Source: Vigna angularis
Lineage: Eukaryota > Streptophyta > Magnoliopsida > Fabales > Fabaceae
Direction: 5' to 3'
Assembly (NCBI RefSeq): GCF_016808095.1
Contig: NC_068979.1
Coordinates: 30,692,376 to 30,756,375, forward strand
DNA: 64,000 bases
Positions 37,919 through 50,816 of this stretch are shown here, piece after piece. The translations under genes were made by a program, and so were the position numbers. Every line of letters begins with the position of its first letter. Within the stretch, counting starts at the first letter, position 1. A model generated the notes under the pieces. The model searched no databases. It had not been told where the DNA came from and saw only the letters and a list, made by a program, of their open reading frames with translations.

Positions 37919-40900
37919 CTTATTTTGAATAAATTATTACCTTTTATCATCTCTCCGAAAACATGAATTTTTGTCCTTTATTATTCCCTCAACATTTTTT
38001 GAGGGTATTATATGTATGCGAGATTTGTTCATAAATATGTGATGATTATCTTAATTTAAAAAATAAAAGGCGATCACAATACATATATAAAACAATTTGT
38101 AATAGGAAAATAAGTATAATGCATAGCAATTTTTGTAGCTATACTTAGGAAGACCTTTCTTCAATATTCTGAATCTAGAAGATGACTCTGAGTTACATGT
38201 GCAAGAGTCTTATGAATACGTTTGGCAAGAATACCATGCATGTGTGCCACGTATACGTATGAAATACATGGCTACTGATGAGATCCCTAAGAATATATAA
38301 AATATTCATATCCTAAAAGAAACCCTTTTTTTTAAGAGGACCACTTCCACATATTAAGGAACATGCAGAAGCACTACATAATTAATTAGGACCACCTTCC
38401 TCTATCAATCTTCCATGTAATGGTCGATCTCTATCATTGCTGACGAACTTGCTTAGCAAAAAGTTCGTTCAAAACTTGCTTCTAAAGAGTCTAGATTTTA
38501 AATTAAATAAAAAGTTAAACACTTTATAAAAAATGCCTTATTCCTTAATATATATTGGAGGAAACATTAAATCAACATGTCTTATATAAGTGAATAGGAA
38601 TTTTGCTTTATAAATTAATTTTGTAAAATTAAACATAATTTTAAAATTTATTTTTTAACATGGTATTAAAATGGTGTAATAACGTGAAAATAGGGTGATA
38701 AGGTGAGTTTAGTACAATTATTTGTTAAGTTTATTATTTCTTTTGTTATGAAGTTTTTATTAAATCATTTTATTAATATTTAGACACATGATAAATATAT
38801 ATCTCGATTAAAAAAAATGTCTTAGACGTTTTACATTAATTAAAAATAAAAATTATTTACAACACATAAATATATAAATGAATATAAATCTGATTTTAAA
38901 AACTAATTTTGTAATAATAAGTTAGACACATTCTCTTAAAGTTGAGTTAGGTTTAATTTGAGTTATTAATGTACACAAGTGTAAATATGGAAACATATTT
39001 GAAGGAGATAACCTAAAATTTGAGATGTTTAAGGTTGATGAGATGATGATGATGATGATGAATGTGCATATGATATTTATGGTTAGGAGGGAGAAACCTG
39101 TAAGAAAGTGTGAGATGATGGAGAAGGACAAGAAGTTCTAGCTTGGCCAGCTCACTGCCTGGACAAGAATGGACACCATTTCCAAAAGGCATGTATGTGT
39201 TTGGTCTCGGTGGTACCTGCATAGACTCAAACACCTCATCATCTTTCACCTACATATACATACATCCATGTATATATGTATATATACATACATCTGTCTC
39301 TCCTAGTACCATTTATGAATATATACATGCATGCATGGATGTCTTGTGTTGAGCAAAAAAGATAAGAAACAATGAAATTAATTATTGTGTTGTGCTATCC
39401 TACAAACTGATATCACGTGCCTCTGATACTCGCCAGATTGTCAAAACACAGAATCATTCACCTTAGAAGAGAGGAAGATTCAAATAGGTAATGAAAGGGA
39501 CTTCACACCAGGATAATCTAACCATTCATAACCTTATGTTTCTCACATAAAGATAAAATATAAAGTTTACTGGAGAGACACACGATATTATATGATATTA
39601 TATGATAACGGGTCAATTCGGACACGAACAACAATCCGATCGAAAAACAAAATTCATGTTCGACCCACTGTTCGTACGGATATCTACTAAAAAATATCTA
39701 TAAATATTTTAGAATTTATCGATATTTGTGGATATTCGCAAATATCCACAAATATTTAAAAAGATATTTTTATAAATTATTAAAATAAAATTACAATTTG
39801 TTTTGCGAGTAGCATATATATACGGATATGGATAGTATACTACCCACATCCGATCTGTTTATAAATAAATATTAAAATATCCGTTATCCACAATCTGATC
39901 TGTTTATAAATAAATATTAAAATATCTGTTATCCACAACTTGTGGATATCCACAAACACAAATTCTTTTTGTCATCCATACATAATACCAATAAGATTTG
40001 AGTCTAATTATACAAGGAATTGACACTATTTTCTATCAAAAAATCAGGAAAATAATTTATTAATGAATTTTTCACTTTTATATAATATTTTATTTTATCA
40101 TTTCTATCCATCATATTTGAACTCTTGAATTCTCAACGTATTCTTACATATATAAATATTTTATTCTACTTCTTGGATGCATCTTCTTAAAAAAAAGAAG
40201 ACTAATATTATTCTTAAAATCAAACAACAACAAACATCTTTACAAATAATAAAATTTTTCTGCATATATATTACCTCGAATCTTGAAGGGTCGAACTTCT
40301 CTGGGTGAGGGAAGAAGTGAGCAGAATGATGAATGCTTCTGAAGAGTGGAAGGACCTTCCAACCTTTCGGAATTGTGTAACCTTCCAACTCCACATCTGT
40401 CACTGCTTCTCTGAATGTGAATGACAAAATGCTTGCACTTCTCAATGTTTCTTGAATCACCTGAATTTTTCACTTGCTTCAATGCATCTTATAACTATTT
40501 AACACCCTTTATGATGTTTTAATTAGAAAATTAATCATGCATGACTGAGATTTAAATTTTCCCATTTTACCACAAAAAAAAAAATACTTCTACTTGTGTT
40601 CACACAAACTGTTAATTAAATGTAATTATTTAAAATTATTTTTCATTTTCTAGTACAAATTATATCCACTATACATTGTTTTTCTTTCATTTATAACAAA
40701 TATATAGAGTGTTACACTTTTAAATGAAAATACTAGTTATAAGTATGTATAGAAGTATAAAGGAAAAAGACCTTTTAAAAAATTATTGAAGTGAAAAAAT
40801 GGAATCAATGTCATATCTAATATTTTCTACTTATGGTAACATTAAATTACTTATAAAAAAATTATAAAGAAAACAGTAACATCAACTTTGTCAATGTCAA

Positions 40901-41946
40901 TTAATGTCTTCCAAGTGATTTTAAGTGGACAAAATCGATGACATTTTTTTCATTTAAAAATAATTTGATGCTGATCAAACCAACTCATTTTTTTTTTCAG
41001 AAAAGAAAGGAAAATTATATTACTGATTAATAAAAAAAAAGAAACAATCATAGATACCCGATTTGTGAATGGCATTTGCCTGGTATCATCCCACGAAAGT
41101 CCACGATTTTCCATAGCTAGTTTGCTTCTTATTCCTTCTTGTTCTCTCTGCAAAGTTAAAATTTACAGAGAAAATAATGGAAATCAGCCACTCTAATCAG
41201 TAAATTGTGTATCCAAAAATAATGCAAAGAATCTTCTTTCCGTCATGAGTAATTATTAAAATAAATTTATTGGTTCTTATAATATTATACTTAGCAGTTT
41301 TTTCTCTCAAATTACCTTTAAACTTTTAAAATATTTACTTTTTCCTTGACAAACATATTTTATTTCTGTAATTTCTGAAAAAAGACAGTTTTTAGTGTAC
41401 CCAAATGAAAATAATTATCTGAAAATTGGTTTTTTAAGTAAGCTTATCTGAATGAAAATAAAAGTGATTGATTATATATTAACACTTGAAAAATCATTTT
41501 TTGTTACTTTAAAAAATAACTATGTTATCGTGATAGTTTTGTCTGTTTGCATTCATCATGTACGAAATACCAAAACACACATATTCTAAAGACATCAATT
41601 TTAACACCGATTAATTTTTAATGTATCAAAAACTTATTTAATCTAAATTTTCGCAATTTACACTCAAAGGTTATGGAAATTAAAATACTATAGAAGATTC
41701 AACAAAAGGGTTGACTGAAAATATTCTTTTCGTACACAATTATACAGCTAAGAAATAAAAAAAATTGTGTTTCGTTATAAAAGTTATGTAATTTTTTTTT
41801 AATAAGAAGTATGCTAAGATTATATATATTAGAGTAAATAATGGAATTATCACGTAATTATTAAAAACAATAATTTTAGACGACATTTATAAAATAAAAA
41901 AAATTAAATTCTTTATAATTTAGTTTAAAAATGAAATAGTTTAAAG

Positions 41947-42001
<55 letters not shown>

Positions 42002-42665
42002 AGATATTACAAGTGTACGACATGTGTGAGATTGAAAAAAATTATAAAAGAAAAAAGAATAGAATAGTAATGTGACCGTCACAGCTTCCAACAGATTGGA
42101 GTTGTCATGAAGGTACTTGAGGACCCATGTTAGGGCACTTGCTGTGGTGTCATGTGCAGCAAATAGCACACCAATCAGATTATCTGCTACTTGAGAATCA
42201 CTCAGTTCCATGAACACCTTCTTCTCCTCACCACATGATGAAGATCTTGAAGATGTTGATCTTGATCTCGATGGTGAAGATCTTGCTTGCAATAAAACTC
42301 CCAATAGTCCTCCTCCATACTTTGAACTCTCCACTTTTCTTCTCTCAATTATTCTTCTTATGCTCTCATTCAAATGCTTCCTTGCCTTCAAACACACACA
42401 CACACATAGATTTTCTCTTTTCAATATTATGAACAAACATCATGGTAATTACGTATAAAAGATGGAACTTTAAGATAAGAGAAATGTTTTACTAAAGGTT
42501 TTAACGATGAAGATGAAGATGGTGGGTTTTGTTTTGTCCCACTTTTAACTTATTCCTTAACTACATAAAATACTCCCACGTTGTCTCATAATGATTCGTA
42601 CGGAAAATATCTCTCGTAATCAATTCGTATCAAAATTATTCGTACTATATATCTAACAATCTTCG

Positions 42666-42697
<32 letters not shown>

Positions 42698-44274
42698 TAT
42701 TATTACAATAATGATTATTATTATTATAATTGACTTTGATACCTTCATTGCTTTCCAATAGGAAGTTCCAGGAAGATGTAATGGATAAGAATTGTAGCCT
42801 TTCTCCAAGCAACGATATAACTCTCTGATTTCTTCCATTTCCAACTCCTTTATCTCACCGAAGGCTGAGATTGCTGCTACTTCAAAAGCATACTAATTCA
42901 AAAAAAAAAAACAAAAAAAAATAATTTAGATTCTTGGTCCACGTGATCAAGTAAGTAATTCTTTTTCAAATATTTTTTTTTCCTTATTTTTTCCCATCCG
43001 ACCAAAAACAAACGAAGAAAATGTTTATCATGATTCCTTGCTCTTCAGAAATAATAATGTTTGTGTCCTCAAAACAAAAGTCTTCTTAACTTTTCTTTTG
43101 AGAAAGTCTTTTTTTTTTTAAATATACTCCTGTATAATTAAAAGTATGCAGGACCACTTATTTTGACAAAAAGATGTAAAAAGTATGCAGAACCACTTAT
43201 ATTGTTAAAGAAAGACAAAAAAGTGGTTAACCAACTAAAGATATTTTTAACTATCTATTTGTATTAACTACTATTATTGATTTACATAAATAATAATAAT
43301 AATAATAAGTGTAACCATAAACAATGTTGGTGTCAATACTAGAGTTAGAGAAACCTATATTTGTATTAATTGAAAATGTCACCAATTTTAAAGAAAATAA
43401 ATAATCCTAGTCATTTTAACGAAAATATCGATAGGAGATGTTGTTGTCAGTTCATGTATTATAAAAATAGTAAATTGAAATCTAATTTAATTTCAGAAAA
43501 TTAATTAAATAAGTAAAATTTTATAAAATTAGATTAATAAAATGAATATTCATTAATATGAAGAATAGAATAGATACCTTTTTCATCTCTTGCAAGGTGT
43601 TGATAGTTTTGTTAGTCCAAGAAGGAACCATTTTGATAACAATTTGCTCGACATGAGAGACAGAGTGTTTGATTGTGGAGGGCAGAAAGGAGGCCTGAAC
43701 GAGCTTCTTGAGCATGGAATGATAGGCACCTTGCTGAAAGAAGACAGCCTCTGGTCCTATGAGCTTCTCTTTGCTGGGAGGGTATGTTGGTTTGAAGAGA
43801 TGTGCCTGAGTCACAAGGACTGTCCTAGCTGCCTCAGGGCTCGATATCATCACACATGGACATCCTAATATGTTTGTCTTGAATATATCACCATACCTTC
43901 ACCACACAAAATCATCATAAATGCACTTTCACACATTCTATAAATAGTATATGTTGTTAAAGACATAAGGACATACATGTTTTGACATGCACCGCCCAAC
44001 TCACACAAACATTCTCATATATTTACAAAAACATTAACACACAGATGTTTATATGTATATAGATGTACCTATTTTGGCGGTTAGAGAAGAAGGAATTTGG
44101 GTTTTGAGTGTAGAGTTTGAGGGTTTCTCCGAGGTAGGGCCAACCCATGGAGCCAGGGGGAAGCTTTTTGTCGTTATGGTGGTACCACCATTGGAGGAAG
44201 GGGAGGAGAAGGAGGAAGAAGGAGGTGAAAAGGAGGAAGGTGTAATCTTGGAAAAAGTTGGTGAGAGGTTGCAT
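36347..44274 (-). CDS. CYP707A: Abscisic acid 8'-hydroxylase, CYP707A family
   Basis: Endoplasmic-reticulum cytochrome P450 that starts ABA breakdown by 8'-hydroxylation. Exons on the minus strand: 44274-44069, 43896-43578, 42892-42743, 42385-42077, 41147-41058, 40460-40275, 39216-39098, 36452-36347. Phases fit and give 494 residues (family usually 460-480). Visible landmarks: hydrophobic anchor (~12-30), PPGSMGWPYLGET after it, I-helix FAAHDTTAS (~300-308), K-helix ETLR, FDPSRFEVPPRP, heme loop PFGNGVHSCPG with the ligand Cys near 438, and C-terminal QYGPFPVPKHGLP in the isolated last exon. A Ser/Arg-rich insertion (SSPSRSRSTSSRSSS, ~262-276) before the I-helix explains the extra length. The start MQPLTNFFQ is chosen because it directly precedes the anchor; an in-frame ATG at 44319 would add 15 residues. 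Which CYP707A paralogue this is cannot be decided here. Confidence 0.9.
37384..37421. repeat. (TA)n microsatellite in CYP707A last intron
   Basis: TA tract of about 38 bp. Confidence 0.9.
37855..37914. repeat. (TA)n microsatellite in CYP707A last intron
   Basis: TA tract of about 60 bp preceded by CATCATCATACATACA repeats. Confidence 0.95.
39600..39965. repeat. GGATATCC-rich dispersed repeat in CYP707A intron
   Basis: Many GGATAT / ATATCCAC blocks occur in both orientations. An almost exact 47-bp tandem duplication starts at TCCGATCTGTTTATAAATAA (39858) and again at 39905. It resembles a common plant non-coding repeat; no coding signal. Confidence 0.6.
41951..41999. repeat. (TA)n microsatellite in CYP707A intron
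   Basis: TA tract of about 49 bp just downstream of the exon ending at 42077. Confidence 0.95.
42666..42730. repeat. (ATA)n/(TTA)n microsatellite in CYP707A intron
   Basis: An AAT run (42666-42695) is followed by an ATT run (42696-42730) close to the donor of the exon ending at 42743. The two halves can form a hairpin. Confidence 0.9.
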
Positions 44275-44416
44275 GGTGGAGGAAGAGATTTTGGAGAGAG
44301 AGAAAGAGTTTGGAGGCATAGATAGATAGATAGGTGAAGAAGAGAAGATAGTGATATGTATAGTTTTTGTGAAACTGAAAAGAGTTGTGTGAAGGGGTGT
44401 CGGTTGGGAGGAAAAG

Positions 44417-44425
44417 GTTTTATAG
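44417..44425 (-). promoter_or_regulatory. Likely TATA box of the CYP707A gene
   Basis: The minus strand reads CTCTATAAAACC here, about 145 bp upstream of the chosen ATG. It is the only good TATA match in the preceding 200 bp. Confidence 0.6.
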
Positions 44426-45059
44426 AGTGGCAGGTTGGGGTTGGGACATGCGTCACGACCATAATGGCAACACTTCAACTTCATTCACCCTTCACAAATT
44501 CCACACTATAACTATTCAAAATAAATTCATCTAGAATTTCCTCATCTCGTCTCTTCTTCAACCAATGCACATATATATGGTATAGCTAGAACAAGTTATG
44601 AATATTCATTTTATTTCTACATAAATCTATATATATTTGGTTTTTAAATTAGGTAATTTTCTTTCAAGTTTAATTTGGATAGGTAATTTTTTCTCTGGTA
44701 ATAATTACAATAATAATACGGATCTCGTTTCAATCTATTTTAGTATATCTTATATTTGGTCACGGATCGAAACAGATTAATTCGGATAAGATGTATGACC
44801 GAATATATAGTACTATCTTGTATAACTATAGATTTATAAGTACAAAAATTAGCATTCTGACTAAGTCTTTAAGTTAACTTACATATTTTGCTTAGATTCC
44901 AACAATAATATTAAAATAGATTTTCTTCATTAATAATAGTAAAAATAGAAATGTAATACACTTTTTTTATGTAAGTAAACATCATTAATATCAACAACCT
45001 TTTGACACACTATCATTACCATATAATCACCATAACTGTAAAATGTGAAAAACTTCTTC

Positions 45060-45600
45060 ATTGGTGAAACATGCATTATATCATCAATATTATCCACATG
45101 CTTTTATTTGATACAAAACTATCATATTCATAATAACAAAGAAGAACAAGATCACCATAAGTAGTAGTAGTGATATCATAATTACCATCATGATCATTCT
45201 CTTTTTGCTTGCTCTTGCCTTTGTTCCTTTTTTCCACTTAAAACAATATATTGGTTGCAACAATAATGACACTTTGTATTTTGACTTGGACTTACTCCTA
45301 TTCTTTTCTCAACCACTTTTGAGTTCCTTTCTCTAACATCTATTTCTTCTTTTTTTTTGTGACAAACACCTAAAATTAAGATGGAGAACCATGTGTCTTC
45401 CTTCTCATATATTCTTTAAGAGTATCACTCTTTGTTATTTTGAAAGAAGCAATGCCATTAAGGGTTGAGTTTGTAATTGAAACTTGAAATATCTTCCAAG
45501 ACTCTAGTGAAATTAGCCATAGTTCCAAAAATTCATCTTCAAAATTTACACCCATTTTTTTACAGTTGATCTAAGACCAATTAATAAATGCCATTCAAGT
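45060..45600 (-). pseudogene. Ty1/copia gag-protease remnant
   Basis: On the minus strand, frame fragments resemble copia gag: ESWKIFQVSITNSTLNG, YMRRKTHGS, then CHYC and FKWKKG from the zinc-knuckle region, then SNKSMWII where the protease domain would start. Stops and frameshifts separate the blocks, so nothing functional remains. The orientation is opposite to the reverse transcriptase remnant at 46740-47650. Confidence 0.6.
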
Positions 45601-46739
45601 TATTTGACATGGAAGAACTCTTTATGTACCTTAAATTCTACAAGGAATTCAACAAATGCATTTTAGTATTGCTAGACTTAAAATCACACAAGGATTTAAT
45701 ATTCTCTCACAGTTCTAGCATGTGTCTCGTTAACGATGTTATTATAAACATTGTATTCTACATATTATTGAATAAAACCACACATGTTGGTGCTTAAAGT
45801 TTCACTCTTCATCAAACATTGAATCCAACTTTTATACATCACCTAAATGGTTCATACTCTTTCAATGAATCCTAAATTATTATGCAAATCCTCACACAAG
45901 TATTTGAAGATACAAAATGACAACATTGGTACAAACACTTTGTGATTTAGAAATAAATTGCAGCTTGTACAAAACTCATAAAATTATTTTCTTATATTGA
46001 ATTTAAATATAATTGAATCTAGAACATAATCCAAAAAGGAATCAACCAAATTGAGTAAGTATAGAAAAAGTTATGTACCAAACAAGTAGCAAAGGTCAAA
46101 GTTGTCAACAACCTAATCTACAGGAACCTTACTAGAAAAATTTCTCAAACTACAAACCTCCAATTCAATATTTGACTGGTTAAAGAGAATACTCATATGT
46201 TTAGGACCTGCTGTAAAAATTTCAGCTCAATTCGACACTTAGTGAAGTAAAAATCTCAAGTTTCCCAACATTACTTAGGTCTATAAACAGGATCCTGGTG
46301 ATACAAAAGTGACACTGATCGCCAATAGGTCAGTGAGTTCACTATCTTGGTTGTGTCCAGTGGTACTAAGTATTGTTCAATTTTGGCTAAGTTAGTGCCT
46401 TTTATCCAACTTGCACCCAACGACACTACAATGACACCCAGTGTTGTACTAGAACCCCAAATTCTCTCTTTTGAGTTTTAAATTGAGTAGTTTGAAGCTT
46501 CATTAATGTAAAAAGCTCATTTAACTTCGCCCAATATGCATCAATTTTCATGAGTATTGTAATTGTACGTCAATTGGAATTGAAGTTGAACAATAAGTAG
46601 CACATGTTCATACTTAAAATGGACTTGCAGAATCATTAATAAAACTTCTAGAACTTGTTAGAAGACCATTACTTATGAAAGCTAATCTTCCAATGGCTAC
46701 TTGGGGATATGCAATTTTTCATGCTATAGTATTGATTCG

Positions 46740-47650
46740 CATTAAGCCAACAAGCTAACTATTGTGAGAATCCTCCTAACTCTTGTAGTTTCAGAAAATT
46801 GGCACTCACATCAACTTGACATGGACAATGCATTTTTACATGGGGAACTTGATGTAGAAGTCTACATGAATCCTCCACTGAACCTTCCTAAGCAAGGTCA
46901 AGTTTTTCACCTAACTAAATCTTTATACGGGATCAAACAAGCAAATCGTCAGTGGTTTGCAAAGTTGTCTTGCTTTCTTATAAACCTTGGCTTTGTCTTG
47001 CTAGCACATTTAGTATTTTACTCATGTATATAGATGATGTGATATTGGCTAGAGATTCTATGGGTGTCATTACCAAAACTAAGAGTATGCTACTCTAGAC
47101 TTTCAGAATTAAGGACCTTGGGAGACTGAAGTACTTTATGGGCTTTGAAGTGGCTAGGACTAAAAAGAGTATTCAATTGTGTCAAAGAAAATGTGTTGGA
47201 TATCTTGAATGAGAGTGAAATTCTTAACAACAAACCATGTCAAACTCCTCTCATGAACAACATAAAGGCGCTTTTTTATGTCAATGAACCTACACACAAC
47301 ACATACTCTTACCGATATTTAATAAGAAAGCTTCTTTATCTTACTAATCTAGACCTGACATCAAATTTTCTATTCACTTACTTAGCCAATTTGTTCAAGG
47401 GCCAACTATACATCATCATAAAGCCATTCAACATATTCTCAAATACATAAAGGTTAATCTTGGGCATGGTCTTTTCTTTCCAACTAACATCGATCGACAT
47501 CCAAATTAAGTGTTTTAGTGACTCGGATTATGCTATCTGCCTTGAAACTAGACGTAGTGTTATTAGGTACTACATTTTCCTTAGTTTCATGGAAATCCTA
47601 GAAATAGAATATAGTCTAAGTCCTCCTTAGAAGTTGAGTACATGAACTAG
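46740..47650 (+). pseudogene. Ty1/copia reverse transcriptase remnant
   Basis: Plus-strand blocks HQLDMDNAFLHGELDVEVYM and LTKSLYGIKQANRQWF are typical of copia reverse transcriptase. A frame break follows, then YIDDVILAR-like sequence, IKDLGRLKYFMG, and later SDYAICLETRRSV from the RNase H side. Frameshifts and stops are spread through it. No LTRs were found around it. Confidence 0.85.
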
Positions 47651-48276
47651 TTACCCTCTTCACAATCTACAAGTTCAAGACCTTCCATATGTTCTCTATT
47701 ACATCAAGTGCTAAAAGTTTTTCTTGTGTTGGTTCTATTTCTATTATTTATAAATAGATTTATATATGTTTATTTTAAAAGATAAAAAATTAAAATAAAA
47801 TTAACTATTTTAAATTTTGATAATTTATTTTAATATACTTATTACAGAATATTTTTTTATTAAAGTTTTATAATATTTTAATTTTAATTTAAAATTTATT
47901 TTAACTTTAATTTAATTTCAAGAAAAATTATTCTTTTTAATTCAAATTTTTAAAATTATTTCATAAATTATTTTTTTTAATTATTAATATTACAATCAAA
48001 TTATTTTCATAATATGAAGGTTTAATCATACATATGGTTTATATTTCTGGTGACTTTTTTTAAATAGGTCCTTCACTTTTTTTTTGTCGATTGAGTTCCT
48101 ATTTTTGAAAAATTAAAGCAATTAGGTTTTATCAGTTTCGTACTAACACCATTAAAGAGGGTGTCATGTGTCAGTTTGTAATTTTTTTAATTTTTAAAAA
48201 TTTTTTATTTTTAAAATTTAAAAAAAAAATTGTCATATGTCAAGTTGACACTATGTCACATGACAATGATAGTGTA

Positions 48277-48299
48277 ACGTGACACTAATAGTGTCACGT
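48277..48299. repeat. Perfect short palindrome
   Basis: Two 11-bp arms, ACGTGACACTA and TAGTGTCACGT, are separated by one A. They sit in a stretch rich in further TGTCA/TGACA copies (48170-48310). Confidence 0.85.
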
Positions 48300-49019
48300 G
48301 TCATTGTGAGGCCATGTATAATTGCATTAGTCTCAATTTTGTCCCTCACTTTTTATTGTCTCTAGTTCTAATTTTTTTAAAAATTAAACAATTTTGTCCT
48401 TCAAATTCAAACAAAATCTAATTTTTATATAAATATTATAAAAATATTTTTATTAAAATTGATATTTTTATTAAATATTTTTAACAAGATTAAATTTATT
48501 TATATTTATATTTAATTAATTATACAAAATATTAATTATGTTATTTAAATATATCAAGTGAATAAATTAATCACATGAATAAATCAAATGTATTATCAAT
48601 CAAAAGTCACCAAATTAAATCTAATATCAATCAAATGTATTATGGAATTTCTCCTAATTTTTTACCTTTTTCTTTATATAAACAATTTTACTTTTCACTT
48701 TCCTTTCTTTTCTTTTGCTTATTATTCTCTTGTTTCCTTCTTCTTTTTTTCTTCTTATCTTTCTCAACCTCCCCTTAATATTGAATTTCCCCTTATAATT
48801 TAGAATAAAATCAAGAGTTTTATGGCATAATAAAACATATGTAAGAATTGAATGCATTGCTTTTATTCTTAGTACAAACTGCACAAGAATTGCCAGTCTT
48901 CAACTATATTGCAGATTCAGAATTTGTTATTTGAAGATAAGTGAAAGAATAGGTGTGAAAAATCTAATTAAGTAATTGAAAGAATGTGTCTAACTAAAGG
49001 GTTGAAAAAACTAAGTTTC

Positions 49020-49709
49020 CTATTTGGTAAGAATGTTAAGCAGCAAGACCCTTGTGTGGATCAAACGTCTGAACATGCACTCCAGCTCCACCTCAAGATC
49101 TTCTATGGCCATCCTAACACCTGCTAATCTTTTGTTTGCACTTTGAATCACCATGGCATCATAGCTCATCTCATCATCTGAACAATGAACATCCACACGC
49201 ACAAACCTTGATGTGAAGGACCTTTTCCCTGACTTTGAATTCAACCAGGGTGAAGAAACAAGGGACAAGAGTGATTCAACAATGGAAATGCTTGTCACCC
49301 TTACTTCTCTCAGCACATCAACCACCAACACCAGTTTTTGTTCATTCATTGGACTCACTTCTCTCTCACTCTTCATGCCCTTCTTCAACCACTTCAAACA
49401 CTTCAACGTTTCCTTCTTCACCTTCTTCCTGTACCTGTTGCATGCTGAGATTTTTTCCTCAATTCCTTCACCACCAATGCTTGCTCTGCGCAGGGTGAAC
49501 TGAAGTTCTTGGAGGTGTTCCTTCACTAGCAAGAGAAGATCTTTTGAGATGCCACACACCTCCAACATCCTCAGTGATGACTCTGACACATCATCGACCC
49601 ATTTTTCTTCTCTTTCATGCACAAAAGCTTCTCGAACCAATGGAGAATGAAGAAGGCTATTTGCTGAATTGTGCAAGTCCTTTAGGGCAACAAAATCAAG
49701 GGCTGCCAT
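49020..49709 (-). CDS. DUF241 family protein
   Basis: Single-exon gene of 229 residues. It opens MAALDFVALKDLHNSANSLL, then EEKWVDDVSESSLRMLEVCG and KEHLQELQFTLRRAS, then a basic patch with RYRKKVKKETLKCLKWLKKG. The C-terminal helix is IEDLEVELECMFRRLIHTRV. These blocks match the plant DUF241 family, mostly helical proteins of unknown function. Family members usually carry another 40-50 residues at the N-terminus (a basic Ser/Pro-rich leader). Here an in-frame stop lies just before the ATG, so this member is short or the leader has been lost. A TATA-like box sits about 120 bp upstream, consistent with the chosen start. Confidence 0.8.
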   Translation of the reverse strand: MAALDFVALKDLHNSANSLLHSPLVREAFVHEREEKWVDDVSESSLRMLEVCGISKDLLLLVKEHLQELQFTLRRASIGGEGIEEKISACNRYRKKVKKETLKCLKWLKKGMKSEREVSPMNEQKLVLVVDVLREVRVTSISIVESLLSLVSSPWLNSKSGKRSFTSRFVRVDVHCSDDEMSYDAMVIQSANKRLAGVRMAIEDLEVELECMFRRLIHTRVLLLNILTK

Positions 49710-49829
49710 AACTAGAGAGGAAGAGATAAAGGGTGTGTCAGAAAATCAAAAGCTGCAGAAAACTTGTTCTTTTTCTTTATCGAGTCAAGGCTATGGTATA
49801 TAGGTTCTCATAGGGTGCTTCAAGGGGTA

Positions 49830-49841
49830 TTATATATATAC
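49830..49841 (-). promoter_or_regulatory. Likely TATA box of the DUF241 gene
   Basis: The minus strand reads GTGTATATATATAATACC, about 120-130 bp before the ATG. Confidence 0.5.
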
Positions 49842-50816
49842 ACAGTTGAAAACCTTAAAAGTTTGACTCTAATTAGATCTAAGATTCAGATGAGGAAGCA
49901 AAAATGAAGGTACGGAATTGGGATGGTGGAAACAGCTGAGGTACTAGTTTGTCGAAAGGAAGGTTCCATTTGTGTGGATATGTCAGAGGTTATAGGATAG
50001 TGTTGTTGTTGAATATTGAAGCAAAATGATGAACTCGTGCATGCCAACCTGTGATGTATTGTATATAGCTGACAGATGTTGTTGGAAGGAGAAGGTTGAA
50101 ACATACTGCATAAGGAATGTGAAAATACTAAGATGTTAGATTAGAAAATGATTTGGTGTGCGTGAAGCATGAGATGCTGACAACTGTGTTTTGTCTTTGT
50201 TTTGTAAATGAAGGACATGGGATCTGAATGCTATCATCCACTTTTGCTCTCAGATTCTGAGAAACTTCCCTGGTTTTAGAAAGGACAAAAAAGTTGCCTT
50301 GTCTCATTCAGTGTGAAGGATTAATATCTTATATTGTTGTGGGAAAACATAGCATCCATCTCTCATGTAAAGTTGTTCTAAGTTTTTGAATTCTCTGTAA
50401 ACAACATCAATTTATATTATATAGATAAATGTAAATTCATTTTATAAATCGATTTTATAGAATTAAGTTAAACTTAAATTTAATTATTAACATGGATGAA
50501 AGCAAATTTAATCAAGGTAAATATAGTATTAATATAAATGAGAAAAAAATTAAGCACAATTATGGTGGAGTCTTATAGTATGATTAAATTAAATTCCACC
50601 TTGGATCATATTGTGAGGGCAGCTTCTTTCTACATATCAGTACATTTCAAATATGAAGTGCATGAAGAATCATGCCTATAGTGAGTAATTGGGCCACTAG
50701 ATTGAGCCCAGACAATAGCCCATTGAGCCTAATATGTACAAATATAATTGAAAAAAGAAAAGCTAGACGGGCTGTTTGCGTACTGGGCCAGATATCAGCA
50801 AAAGTTAAAAAGCTAA
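49842..50816. other. Intergenic region between DUF241 gene and tRNA
   Basis: Contains a 72-codon minus-strand open frame (49886-50104) of uncertain meaning and an AT-rich stretch (50395-50560) similar to the dispersed legume repeat. A 13-bp duplicate of the tRNA 5' end lies at 50761. Confidence 0.5.

Larger units (their letters stand above)
44426..49019. other. Intergenic region with copia remnants
   Basis: Holds decayed Ty1/copia pieces (45060-45600 and 46740-47650), very AT-rich sequence (47750-48020 and 48410-48560) and an unclassified repeat starting GGTTTAATCATACATATGG near 48022. No functional gene seen. Confidence 0.6.

Noticed and set aside
44053..44325. 90-codon plus-strand frame opposite CYP707A exon 1
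   Set aside because: Antisense shadow of the hydrophobic anchor and leader of the P450 gene.
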